A stretch of 64,000 nt of DNA, from NCBI RefSeq assembly GCF_043641665.1, contig NC_092193.1, positions 14,951,501 through 15,015,500 on the forward strand, read 5' to 3'. The position numbers were made by a program, and so were the translations under genes. The DNA is from Enoplosus armatus. Taxonomy: Eukaryota; Chordata; Actinopteri; Centrarchiformes; Enoplosidae. Positions 1 through 13,718 of the stretch are shown here, piece after piece. The notes under the pieces were generated by a model that was not told where the DNA came from, ran no database searches, and saw nothing but the letters and a program-made list of their open reading frames with translations. Position 1 is the stretch's first letter; each line of letters opens with the position of its first letter.

Positions 1-870
1 CTCATATCCCTATGAGACAGGTTAGAGGCATTTGGCACACACACGGCGTGCTTCTCGTGTACACAGAATACTAAATACCCTCCGTCACCTGCACGAAAAC
101 ATGTTTGCATCTACTGTAGGTGCGCAGCAAAGAGGAAGAGAGAGAAAAGGAAACAGAGAGAAGGATTTTGTGTTTCCCCATCATCCATTAGATTTGCGTT
201 CACAGTCAGAATGACTCGTCTGATGAGTCACCTACAGCTTCAGATACTTTTACGATGTTGGGAATTTGCAATTTCACTTCAAGTACCCAGTTGGCAATCA
301 GACCAACAGGTAATAGAGTGGAGAACAGATGGGTGGCAGTCTTGTTAATGTTATCCAAGAGGGAAAAAGCATCCCACTCCTGCAGCAGTGTTTGACTGGC
401 TCTGCAGCCTCAGTTAATCTGTGCAGAGGAGGCAGCCTCTAAGTGCCATGTCCATCTTTGTCTCTGTCCACATCCTCTCTGCCTCCAATTCTGCTTTCTT
501 TCTTTCCTTCTCTCTTTCTTTCCCATCCATCCTCTCTCCTCCCTCTGCCACTGAGTAGCAGGAGAGAGAGGCAACTCTGCAATGCAGACACAGCAACAAC
601 CTCAGTCCATCTGACCAATTAGTGTGAGCCAGGATATGAGTGGCAGACCCAGCAGCCAGTCATAAAGAAAGACTCATCATGGGGCGAAGGGGGGGGAGTT
701 GCCTGAGAGACTGACAGAGGAGATCAGAAGAGCTGAATGACAAATAAAGATGTAGGGAAAGGAGAAGGGAAGGGACAGGGTGAGGAGGAAAGAGAAAAGA
801 GAGATCTATGTAAACAAAACAGAGAGCTCTGGACATGGAAAATCTCCCGTCCCCGTCATTTCCTCAAGAG
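1..870 (-). other. sema6b: sema6b 3' UTR (part) running off the left edge
   Basis: Downstream of the stop I see no AATAAA-type signal in the sense direction before the window edge, so the 3' UTR probably continues outside. No other gene is visible here; the short open frames show no recognisable protein. Confidence 0.5.
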
Positions 871-1859
871 TCACTGGCCAGCCTGAGTCCTGTCACTGCA
901 GTTCTTCTTACTCATCAGCTGGCTAAGATCCACCAGCTCGCCCAGCTCCCCTCGCTCCAGGGCCCCTCTCAGAAGGGCCCTGCTCAGCCCGGGGGCGTGT
1001 TGCTGGGACATGTAAGAAGCCTGGCCACTGGGAGGGGGCATGGAGGGCGGAGGCAGGGGGACGGGGACCATACCGTGGCTGCTGAGGATGTATCCTTCCG
1101 GGGCTGGCCAGCGCAAAGGCAGCGGCTCGCCATACTCCATGGGGGCGCTGGGTGCTGAGACCACCCTCCTGCGCTCAGGCGAGTCCTGGGGGGTCATGGG
1201 GTATACATATTCTCCTGCAGACTTCCTGAGAGGGGCTTTGGGCGTCCCCTTCCCTCCTTTTTCTTGCTTGCTCAGGCAGACATAGTGCTGGCGTGGCGTA
1301 TCATTCCCCCGGCCCTCACCACTGTGTCTCCCGCCTCCCCCCTGCTGGAAGAGTCTGGTGGTTAGGTAGACGGAGGGGGGTATGCGGCAGGGTGAACCCA
1401 GACCCACAGAGCCTCCCCCCAGGTACGTCTGGCTGGTATCCCACCCTCCAGAGTTGGAGTCCGACAGTCGTAGGCCTCTGCGTTTCTGCTGGGGCGTGTG
1501 CTCTGGGGTCGGCAGGAAACCCGGGTCGAGCTCTCCTGACTTCACCCAGCCGTTGGGCATGACAAACAGGGTCTCCCCGCCCTGAGAGCAGGGGCGCTCC
1601 CCGCCTCCCTGCCGTGTCACGCTGAGCACGGAGCCTCCCATCCCGCCGCCGTTGCTCAGCAGGCCTCGTTCACGCCGCTGGATGGAGGACTGGGAGGCGT
1701 TGCCGTGGCGACGGTTGGTGGGCTTGTGGGCCATGATCCAGCACACGGCGAGGCCGGAGAGCGCCGCCCCAATGGTGAACGCTGAGACCGCAGACGCCAC
1801 AAGCAGGTTGAGGGAGACCAAGCTCTCCGGTTCAATCAGCAAACTCTGCTGCAGAATCC
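871..1859 (-). CDS. sema6b: sema6b coding exon 16 (stalk, membrane span, cytoplasmic tail, stop)
   Basis: 989 nt including the stop at 873-871. It encodes a short stalk ([18 protein letters not shown]), the membrane span [20 protein letters not shown] and a Gly/Ser/Pro-rich tail with [11 protein letters not shown] and [10 protein letters not shown], ending in SDRTQAGQ. Acceptor CTTCAG. The exon is GC-rich compared with its surroundings. Confidence 0.95.
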
Positions 1860-4273
1860 CTGAAGATTAAGAGACACAATTATGAAGATGACATTTAGTA
1901 GCACAGCACATCCTCTCTCAATGTCTGTCCACAGGGTGCGCTTTAAAATTATGATTATTATTACATATAGTGCTATTCTGCTACTTCTACTTAGAGCTTT
2001 CCCCCTCACAAGATATAATGTATCATAATAAATCAATAACTACAATAACACTCATAATTGGTGATCATCGTGTTCAGCATTACACAATTATTATCTTTAA
2101 AGGGAGCTTCTCTCCAGTCTGGCCTTGAGGCTCCACAGGATCCAGGTTCAGAGAGGCCTGCACTTGTCATCAGCACAGCTCAGACCACAGCAGCTGACTC
2201 TCCTTTTCTCCTCTCCTCTCCTCACACTTTCCATCCTGCCGCCTGGTAAAAGAGTCTCTCCTCGCAGCATACCATTACCTCAGTGTTTCCACCCAGCTCT
2301 AATCACTCCCATCTGCAGACACAGCAGCACATGCCTGTCCCTGGCTCGGCCTCTGCTGCGCTTTCACCCGCTCGGATTAGAGTCTGTCAGGTCTGCAGCC
2401 TGGCACCACTGACTTCTCCTGCTATCACTTCCTCAGAGCAGAAGCCCATATATCAGTTTAAAACAAATGAGTGTGATGAGGCTATTCACTCTTTTTCTGT
2501 TGTCTTTTGGAAATCCAGATCCAACTAATTGGATTATATGACTTTAAAACTGGCGTAAAACAAGCGGAACAGCTCAGAAAGAATCCGCTGGAAAGGAAAT
2601 GATTTTTTTCTGGTTTCCACTGACTTTGTGAATTTCAGAGCAGGGTTCAAAGAGGCCCTCTCTGGCGCTGCTGCAGTGACATCTGAGCCTCTCGGCAGAA
2701 GTGACATCAGTATTTTATGCTAAGCTATTTCCAGCTTGCTCACCGGCTACCCTCGGTCACTCCTCTCTCAGAGGTTCAGCTTTGAGGGAACAAAGCCTCG
2801 TACAAAGTCCCTCACCAGGAGGATGTTGCATTTCCCATCATGCAGTCTTAGTGGTATTGCCTACCACCAGTTACACTTCTCACATCCTCCCTAATTAAAC
2901 TGTCTCACACTGGGAGCGTTTTGACCTGAAGTGAGGCTGAAACCAAAATCCCAGTTCGACTCCCACCTGATTAAGCGCTGACAAAGACACCAAAACACTA
3001 GCAACAAGTTGCTAATATCAAGGTTGAATGGATCTTGCTGAGCTGGGGAGGAAATCATGTTACACCTTGGATAATTAAAATGTGCTAAATTACAGAAATT
3101 GTCACAAAATATTCTCTCTCAAGGTCTTTTCTCAGAACAAAATGTTCGGTGACAAGTAGACAGGTGTAATGAGGGATTCAGCCACTAGGCGGAGCCTGCC
3201 CTCAGTCCACCGCACACACACTAAAGCATCCATGTCATAGTGCTGCAACCTACCATCACAGTCTCCTAGATGGGAGGTGGTGTTTCCATATTCCACATCT
3301 TGTTGAAAAGGCAGCCTGCAGTCACACAGAGATCACAGATCAGCACAGCAGAGCCCTTAATTCACTATATTTACAGCCTAACATAACAGAAAAAGTGAAT
3401 TGAAAATAACTCATACATGTAAAAATTGACTTTTTATATGAACTTGCTCTGATTTGCATAGTAAACTGTACATGAATTTGTTGATAGTAATCAATTAAAT
3501 TGATATGGCACATATTGATGTGTCATCCAGTGTAATGGGATACACTATTGAGCCCATTATTGATTTTCTCTGCCACTCCTCAGGGAGGTCAGAGGTCAGG
3601 GTCAGCCATACAGGTGGTGATGGGAACTGAAGGCAGGGATTGTGAAACTAGGTACAATGTTTGACTTTTATACAGATACAAGTATTACAACAATTGCTGA
3701 TATTAATACTTTATATTGTTGTTGTCATGGGAACATGAATTTATAAAGGTTAAGGATATAAATTACATTAGAAATGATTAGGATTCATTAATAAATACTA
3801 TAAATAATGCTACATCAAATATTATATACCCACACAGCTTTCCTGGCTTAATTAGCTTACATGATGAAATGAAATGAACTGAACCGTTACATATTCTGGA
3901 TGATCTTTTGATCTACTACATTTAAAACATATAACATTATTTTACAGCTTTAACTAATTTATATTGTTTAGTAGGTATGGACACCATGTGAGTAGTGGAT
4001 TCAGTGTATTGCTCAAAGATACAGGGTGAATATTCAGTACTAACAAATATCAACAACTTAACCAATCTTGCTTAGAATAATAATGGTTTCTTTTATTTAA
4101 CTATAGAATATATACCACCGTGTGCTTGTTTGGCCATTTTTGGCATTTCTTTAATCATTTTCTTCTTTATTGTATTGTATTTATGGAGTTTACTGAGCTA
4201 CAAGTGTCACTGTCCACTTTATTTTTGTTTCTTTTGTTTTCTTACATGTGTAACTATTGCCATTGTTTTACAG

Positions 4274-4321
<48 letters not shown>

Positions 4322-4428
4322 TTTGTCCTCACCGTGTGCCTGGTCTCAGGAAGGAGCAGGTGCTGCCTCTGGTCCAGCCACAGTATGGGTCCCTGGAGGC
4401 TAGACAACTCCTGCACACACACACACAA

Positions 4429-4500
<72 letters not shown>

Positions 4501-7500
4501 AGACACACACACACCAATGAAAATATAAAGTTAAGAAATGCAGAGTACTGACCTGATTCTCACAGTGGCCATTTTGACCATTTTAGCAGTAAAACTCTCC
4601 CAGGGAAAAAGTTACCTATCAAACCTGGGAACAAGTGTCAACTATGAATTTAGCAGGGACGTTAGCTTACTGTCTAGCTGGCTAACAAGGTAACTAGTGT
4701 GAAATAGTGTGTGTCCCTATGGACCTGGGATTTATTTATGATGATGTTTTGAAGTGTGTGTGGAGAACCTGTGAAATGCTAAACTCTCATCTGGTATTCA
4801 TCTTCATACGCAGCAGCCACACATACTAAATGAAGGTGCTTCTTGTTCTCAGTTTCCTGTATCCAAGTGTGATATATGGCTGCTGTGGGAATCAGGTTCA
4901 CAGTGTTTCTTCTTCAAAAGATCCGCCCCATATGTGCAGCAATAAACTTCTTGGTATTCATAATGAATCATTCATTTTTATTACAATCTTAGATCAAGAC
5001 GATCTTGAAGCCTCTTGTATCAAGTTAAATACTATTTCCCAGGGAAAAAAATCACACAAAATAAATATTAAACCAAACAAGCTAGCTGTAGTTCGACAAT
5101 CACCCCATATATCTGATTGAAGCAATGGAAGAATTTTAATATATTTTATTGGGATAACTGCACTAACAGGGAGTGAGAGCACAGGGTCAAAACTAAAGTT
5201 GGCCAGTAAGCAGCACCTTGGCTACTGGCCACTGCTACAGTCAAACTGACCTAATTATCAGCCACAGAAACATTGAGGGAAAGGAAAATACTCTCCGAGA
5301 CAAAAACAGGAGACTGCGTGTCACTTACTTCATGCAGCGTGAGTGCAGGTGGCAGCGAGATGTGGGCACTCGGACCAGGCAGGAGGGAAAGGCCAGCAGC
5401 AGAGTGTGGCTGGTCCGGTCCAGCGACAGAGACAAGAGCTGACGAGCCTGAGGAGAGTCTTCATCACACCTGCAGACACAGGAGGCAGAGGGTAAGGAGC
5501 CAGCAGAGGGAGGTCAATGTACTCTTTGTGGCCTCAAATCAATCTGTGACAGGGTCAAAGGCCTCATCTGTTGGTACTTGAAGACAGAGCCCCGTGCCCT
5601 AACCCTCACATGAATGGGCCAAACATCAGCATGCCAGAGTTTATCTGGGCCTGCGCAGACGCTGCAGAGACAGTTTCGCTGCTACCATTTTGTGATGGTC
5701 AGGTCTAGTACAGTATCACAAGACAATAATTACAGGAATAGTTATAATTTGTTACAAATTATGATCAATTCAACATACATACACATATTTTCATCCTTTA
5801 GAGCTGAAACATTTAGTTCATCAATCAATATGTCCGTCGAACTATTTAGATAATATTTTGATTGTTAAAATGCCAAATATTCTCTGGTTCCAGCCTCTCA
5901 AATGTGCACATTTTAGGCTTGTCTTTGTTATATATGATAATTAACTGAATATCTTTGGGTTTTGGACTTACTTACAGTAATAATCACACTGCACTCATCA
6001 GCATTTTTCATTATTTCTGACAATTTCTGGACTAAACAATCATTATTATTTGAGTGAATAACATGTCACATTAATCGATAACAAAAATGTTGTAAGTTGC
6101 AACCATAAAATCAAACTCTTTAATCATATATGAATATACCTGTAATGAATATGGTCAAATAAATAACTGAGTAGGCATTTATGCTAAGCTGCGCATCAAA
6201 AATGTTGAAATCAAATATTTAGAATAAGTGTAATTGAAGACAGTTCTTGGGTGAAAAACACTCCAGTTCTCAAATGGAGGCGGGCAGCATGAGACTTTAT
6301 CTATCTGGAGCAACATGCCAAAATGTATTTACTTTATTGGAGATCAAGGACAAATATATCTCGACTCCTACTCACTTCTCTGGGTTGAATCCTTCCACCT
6401 CCTCCAGAAACACGCTGCTGTGGGAGACAGAGTCTCCACTGGGAATCATCAGAAACTTGAGGATGGTTCCTCGGGTCGAGCCCAGGAACAGGACTGTGCG
6501 GTTCTTATGGGGACCAGCTTCTGTGTCCACCACCATGGATGTCAGCTGGTACCTAGATAGACATGCATATTTTCAGATTTAAGCTTCCTTTTCTTTTAAT
6601 AAAAGTTGTGCATGGGCGCTATTAAACAACTGAGTCAGTATGTACCGTCCCATAGTCTTGACCACCCAGGGTCTGTGCCCCAGTAGTGGAACAGTCTCGT
6701 CCATTAGCGGGTGGGTCTTCACAAAGTTCAGAACCTCATCCGGCAGGGTGGTAGAGGAGCTAAATCTGGATCCCTGCACTGCACACCCCCCTGGTCTACA
6801 GACGGAGAAAGAAACAGAAAGAGGGAAAGTGAAGGTTGAAGAATAGATAGATAGGAGTCCAGAGAGAGCAGGAAGAAAAGAGCCAGGGGAGTTCTTTATG
6901 CGGCTGCTGGAGGCTGTATTAAAATATCTGCTGAATAGTAGTGAAGTTGCTGTGTGATTGACAGTTGGAGCTTATAGCAGGGGAGTTAGTAGACTATATG
7001 TGAGACAGATGCTCAGGACAGCAGCACTGCAGTATTCTCACAGACACTTTGCATGACAATACCGTAACAATACCTGGGTTTGGGCACTGCTTCGTCCGGT
7101 ACAGGAGTCCAAATAGACTCGGGGGATTTCTGCTCTTTAAATCGTCCCTCAAAGACATGAGCGAGCTGCTGCATGTCAAACACGCACACCGCAGAGCCGG
7201 GGATGCTAGCAGAGACAGAGAAAAAAGAAGACAGCGATGAGAAAAAAAACATTTTGTGCGTCTTTGTGTGCATGTTGTGTGTGTCTCTGTACCTGTTTGG
7301 TGGCGTGGAGAAGAGACCCAGAATGACGTCTCGTCCCTGCATGTGGATGATGCCGCTTGTGGCGTGCAAGAGGTTGAAGTAAAAGTGTGAGTCTCCCGGG
7401 ACGGAGCAGTTGAGCCGTGCCTTCAGGAAGGTGGTCCACTGTTTCTCGAGGACACGCTGAGAGCCGCCCAGGTCTGCCTTACACACACGAGCCACACGGG

Positions 7501-10500
7501 ACACCATCACCTGGAATAAAAACAAGCAAGGTTTAGTAAAATGGAGGGGTGATGGAATAAAAGGAGAACAAAGGTGCAGAAAGAAAGAGTGAGAGCACCT
7601 TCTCTAGATGATGAAACTCCATGGCCATCTCTCTGAAGAAGAAATAAATATGAGGCCCCCACTCCATGGAGCTCACAAAGTATGGCTCTGAAAAATAAGA
7701 TGAGAAAAACACAGTTAGACAAACACACACACACATACAGAACAGCAGCGACGCAGTGCCGGGGGCCAAAGCGTACCGCTCCACAGTCCTTGAAATGATG
7801 CTGTAATGTCACATCAACATGGACCGCTGCTGTCCACCGGACTCGCTCATTAAATATTCATGTCCTGTTTAATTTATCATCGAGGACAAGAGGATTCACA
7901 TTATTTATCATTTATTCATCCATTCAGCACTGTTCTAGCTTTGACCTGCCCCGGCTTGTTTTTTTCTCTGTGGAAAACAGGCTCCACTGTGCAGTCAAAA
8001 GGCTTGTTAAAACCCAGAATCTGCAGAGTCCACCTAACCTCAATACATCACTCTGTCTGAGCGTGTTCCACTTATATGAATCTATTAAATGCAGGCTTAA
8101 TCATCTTTGGTTTCCCTGAATGTAGCTTATTATTTAGCCCCCAAAATCATCTTATTCACCTCGTGAGCAACTCATGAAAAGACAGACAAAAGGTTTAATT
8201 TTCTTTCAGTAAACTACTGAAGATAATGGTGATGGTTTCTGTTATTTGCTTCCTGATTGTCTACTGAAGGTGTCTGCCTCTGGAGGGTCATTTAACTGTC
8301 TGTTTCTAAAAGTACCTCTGAACCATTTGGAGTCGTGTTTGACTGTGCGGAGGGCGGGGCTGTCGCCGAGGCTGCGATATATCACTGCATCGATGGCCAG
8401 GAAGTCGGTCACGGTCCCCGTAAAGAGACTTCCATCTGAGAGCGAGAGAGATGCACATGCACAGAAAGGAGGAAAGGGGGAGATTAAGAAGAAGAAGGGG
8501 AAGATACAGATGGAGAGATAGCACAAGGTCAGGGAGATTAAAACCAAACAGGCAATGCAGCGAGAGGTCTGACTATAAATCATTTGTAAAGGTAAACACA
8601 AGGGCACAGGTGTTTCAATGTCTGGAGCTGAAGACTGAGTCTGCTGTCTGCTACAAGCCCTGAATTCTTCATCTTTAGTGTGCAAACACAAGACACTACC
8701 TGCAAATAAAGCCACATTGGCATGTCGTGGATCATACGGGCACCGTGCCATCCCACTGACAGGCTCTCCCATCATTTCAAGAGTGTCTCTCTGCAACAGG
8801 AAAAAAAAGGTATAGATAAACAAACTGGCAGATACACAGAGAATGACCAGCTGACAGATAGATGGTTACTAACAGTGTAGTTGGCACACAGCGGGTTGAA
8901 GGCGTTTGTTCCACACACAAACAGGCCGCCGTGCTGGCTGAGCAAAACCTTGATGAAATTACGGCACTCTCCCTGTGACACAAAACACAAAAGGAACAGA
9001 TTTAAGATGAGGAGAAAATGACAAGGCACAGGGCAATGCGAAAAAGACAGCTTTGAACCAAAGCTAAGCTCAAAACTACCAGTCAGAGCAAGAAGACTGC
9101 GAGTGTGAAGTATGAAAAATGCAGCTTAAAACAATCCTTAGAGGAAATAACACCCTCAACCACACTCCATCTGGAGAAACAACAGGACAGGGACTTTATA
9201 GCTGTCTTCAAAGTGGATGGCTGCTGATTGAGCTGAAATTTAAAGCCACTACCACTAAATGTATCTGAAGCTTGATGACACTGGTCAGCCCCTCAGGTCC
9301 TTTGTGATAGTATTTTACAACAGTGTCAGTTGATGGCACTTTAATAAACCTGTGTAGGTTGATGATTTGTAAATCAGGAGCTGAATTCAGAGCTCCTTCT
9401 TGACATCGAATGATGCTAGCTTGTGTAACTAGCTAACAGTATGTGTGACAGTCATGTTTTGTTGGAGGATATTTTAGTAAATATACTGAGACAGAGACAG
9501 CAAAGTATTTTGCATAAAATTCTATTTGCACATCATTTGCCAAATGCCAACAAAACAGTGCTCTTACTTGGGATTGAATTATACATACTTATCAACTGAT
9601 AGTATTCCAGTGTGTGTTTGAACCACCGAGGCAAATCAGTGTTGGCATTATTTCTGGCCAAAATTTTAGTTTAAATGAGACTGAGCAAGCCAAACTGTTT
9701 TGCCTTTCAAATGTGGAATTCTCCTTCTGATAATATATTACTGAATAATGCTGTTCTTGTGATACTATGATTGTCAATTTTGAAGACTTTTTTCATTGCC
9801 GACTTTCTGATGTCATAGCAGGAAAAGCACAAGTTGAAGTAAATAAAGGAATAGTTTGACATGTTGAGAAATACACTTATTTGCATTCTTACCTAGAGGT
9901 AGATGTAAATACGTCGTTGGAGCCAGCAGCTTGTTAGCTTAGCTAAGCACAAAGACTGGTAACGGGTGAAACAGCTAGCCTGGCACTTTCCAAAGGTAAC
10001 AAAATCTGCCAAGCAGCACCTCTAAAGTTCACTAATTAATTAATTAATTAACTAATTAATCAATTATGTTATATGTCATTTGTTTAATCTGTAGAGCAGT
10101 TGCCACGCCAGACTCCAGGAAGTCAATGCTCCCAGCCGAGAAATAGTCCAGCAAAAAACTGTAACAATTGAGTTGTTTTTACACTTTTTATGCGGATTTA
10201 ACAAACAAGATATAATGGGTTAATTAGTGGGTGGTAGGCAGAGCCAGGCTTGCTGTTTTTAGTCTTTAAGCTAAGCTAAGCTAACGAGCTGCTGGCTCCA
10301 GCTACATGTTTACCGTACAAACATGAGAGTGGTATCAATCTTCTCATCTAACGCTCTGCAAGAAAGCATATGAGTGTATTTCCCAAAAACCTTACTATGA
10401 GTCTGTAAAGCATTAGGACTGGTCTAGTAACTATTCTACTGTATGTCAGATGATTCGCAGTTGCATCAACAATGCCATTTACCCTAAGCTCTATGATTTG

Positions 10501-11550
10501 ATCTCTTCATCTGAGTTGGCTTGTTTTAGCTAACTCTTTTCACCTTTCTGTCTTTTGTCTTCTTCCTCTCATGCTCTCACCATCTCTCCACCTTGGGTCT
10601 TTCGCCTTCTGTCTTTGTTCCTATTTCATCACAGCTTTAATTCCTTTTTTTCTATGCTCCTACATCTTTTCTTCTTCCATCTGTGTTCTTTGAAGCAGCA
10701 CATCTTTTCCTTTTGTTGTCTCTCTGCCTCTTTCTTACCTGATGGCTGCCCTATCCCCAGCTTTCCTCCGCCTACGCGCATCTCATCCCCACCTATAACT
10801 CCCTTCCTCAACTGATTTCAATTACTGTTTCCTCCCTGAGGCTGTGTCACTCTCTCTGCTCAGTTTGCTCTATAATGTTTCCTGTTGCCTCTTTTTCTTT
10901 TTCCACGAGTTCCACCCAGACTTGATTTTGCCTGTGGCACAGCTACATTTATACAATAACGCACATATTTTAGGGTACACCCTGCAAACCAAGCTACCAT
11001 CACATTGAATCTTTCTTTTCTTTCTTTTGAATCGTTTTGGTTTCATATCTCAGAACATTGTCAACATCACTTTACATACACACATAATTCTTCCATTTTC
11101 TGGCCTGCTCTATAGGCTCTGAATGAGTTATATGAAGAAAATTGGCACAATGTAGGTATGCGAGAAAATGGCTTTCAAGCTTCATGGACATCTTTCGGCC
11201 CGGGTAACGTTTCACTGAGCTAGCGTGATTAAGTGATGTGCTGATTCTGTATCAACAAGATCAAATTTGTGTAAATACCGTATGCAGGTGCACCCGAAGG
11301 AAATAAGGTTTCTCTAACAGCTGTTGTGTCCGTCCATGCGTGTGATAGTGTAGATAGTGTTGATGCACGTGAGAGGGGATCTCAAAGTCAGCGTGTTGTG
11401 TGCGGCGAGCACTGTACCTCATGTTTGCCCTTCATCCGGCACACTCGAATGTCGTTCTTATTGGATTCCCATGTCCGTTTCTGCCAAAGGAATGAACCTC
11501 AGTCAGAATATGTTTGTATGTGTACGTTATCAGTTATTAGTGCATGTTTG

Positions 11551-11587
<37 letters not shown>

Positions 11588-12722
11588 AAGGAAATTAATC
11601 TTACCTTGCTGTAGAACATCTCATCGCCCACCATGTTATCCAGCTCCACTCTGTACAAGTCATCTCTAGAAAACACACAACAAATCAGTGCCATTATAAC
11701 CCTAATATATTAATATATAATATATGCTATAAACAATGTGTAAGGAAGGGGTCAGCATTTCATAATAAAACCGATTTATAAAACATCCTGTTTTAGGATT
11801 TTATCTGACGGCAGATGTAATGTCTCCCATTAGTAAGTGAGGGCTAACAGAGCTACAGCAGCTTATGTTAATAATCATTTGGCAAAAAACAAGAGTATAC
11901 GTGTGAGGATATGTGAATTTATGATCTGTGTTGCACAAAACAGTGGCCTGCTTGATTTATGGTTGAGTGAAAGTGCTGCTGTTGTTGTTGCATTAGAAAA
12001 CATGTTCTCAGCACACCATTTCTGCCACCTGTTTGTGTTTTTTTTGTGACACAAATCTGTTCTGATCAAACAGGCAAAAGCCATAGAATAAAAACTGCAT
12101 TTGAAATGTGAAATGTTTCATTTAAATTAGTTGGATTATATTATTTATTAGTCAGCACAAGGTACAGTAGTCTCAGTCTTTATGCCTCTCTCTTTAGTGG
12201 GGGCATTATTAGATGTTACATGGTCGTATTTATTGGGAAATATTGTATTTACATTATTAACTACAGTATGTTTGAGAAAATTCATGTAAAAACTATGTAA
12301 GTGAACAATTCAGCTTTCATCTTGAGGCAAAATATGTTTGCTGGAGGACCAGATTTGGCCCAGGTACCACTATTTGTCTCCTGCTGGTGTAAGGCAGTTC
12401 TTATTTTCTGTATCTCATGATGTGAACAAACAGCTCTCACTTGACATTTAACAACAAGATTGAAAACATCCCCACTAGAACAAACTGAAAATGTCCTCCG
12501 CAGAGTGACAGCAGATGGAAGCTGTGGCATCAAATGAAAGCAAAGGGATATTAATGCGAGAGCGTCAGAAACACACAGTTGGAGGCGGTTGCCGTTGGTT
12601 ACCTGGCTCCTATGTAGAGCGTGCGGTTGACTTGGAGGACTGTCTGGATGTGCAGCTCCTGTCTCTGGGCTGAACGATGAGCTCTGCCCAGGAACACTGG
12701 ATACCTCCGCACAACTGACATG

Positions 12723-12772
<50 letters not shown>

Positions 12773-13422
12773 AATAGAGTGAAATGATTACTTAAAAAAA
12801 AAGCTAGAAATGAAGTGCCTTGCTCAAGGATACTTTGACAGTTGATGACAGAGTGAGTACTTTTCCATCTATATTTACCCAAAGAAGGCCATAAAACAGA
12901 TTCTCTAACCTTCACTTTAATAGTGTCTTCACTCATTCTTGATGCTTTTGTTTAGGAGAGCAAAGATAATGGGCAGAGATGAATGGTGTAGCAGTCATAG
13001 CACGCTGAAACACTTTTATCCTCTTAGTGTTTTCTTTGCTTTTGTAGCTCCATAATGAGAAAATCTGTGTCGTTATTTCATTATGAAAATAAAAGCATTC
13101 CCTCTCTCTTCTTCCTACATTTCAGATAAATGAGAGATTACAGATGAGGTGGAGGAAGAAAGTGGCAGCATCAGACTACGAGAAAGTTTCGAGGAGGAGG
13201 ACAACGGTCTCCACAGGGAGCCCTCATCATCAAGAGACAGATTGGGAAAACGTCTCATTGTCCTTGACTGCAGGGGAGGGACGTAGTGATCCATCTCCAC
13301 CTGTCTCTTCCCCTTCTCTCTTCCACCCCTCAGCCTTCTCTCTTGTCATCTGTATCACCACATCCAATCCAATTGCCACCCACTTTTTCATCTTCCTGCA
13401 CCTCTCAACATCTATAACAATC

Positions 13423-13464
<42 letters not shown>

Positions 13465-13655
13465 TTCTGTCTTTATATCTTTCTTTCTCTCTCATATTTA
13501 TTGATCTACTATACTGCCATTGTGAAGTCTCTTTATTTATCTGTATGTTTGGGTAGCTTCTAAAAGAAGCTCCACACCAAGGCTCTGACCCTTGACCCCC
13601 GATTTCCACATCCACCATGAAACCATTCATCAATGCTACACATACAGTCATGCAG

Positions 13656-13718
<63 letters not shown>

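Noticed and set aside
835..1870. Several plus-strand frames opposite the sema6b last exon
   Set aside because: Shadows of the GC-rich coding exon; no domain and no plus-strand splice signals.
4130..4551. Open frames of Cys-Val or Thr-His repeats around the CA/GT tracts (also near 13.6, 20.6, 22.3, 35.3 and 58.2 kb)
   Set aside because: They are translations of dinucleotide microsatellites.
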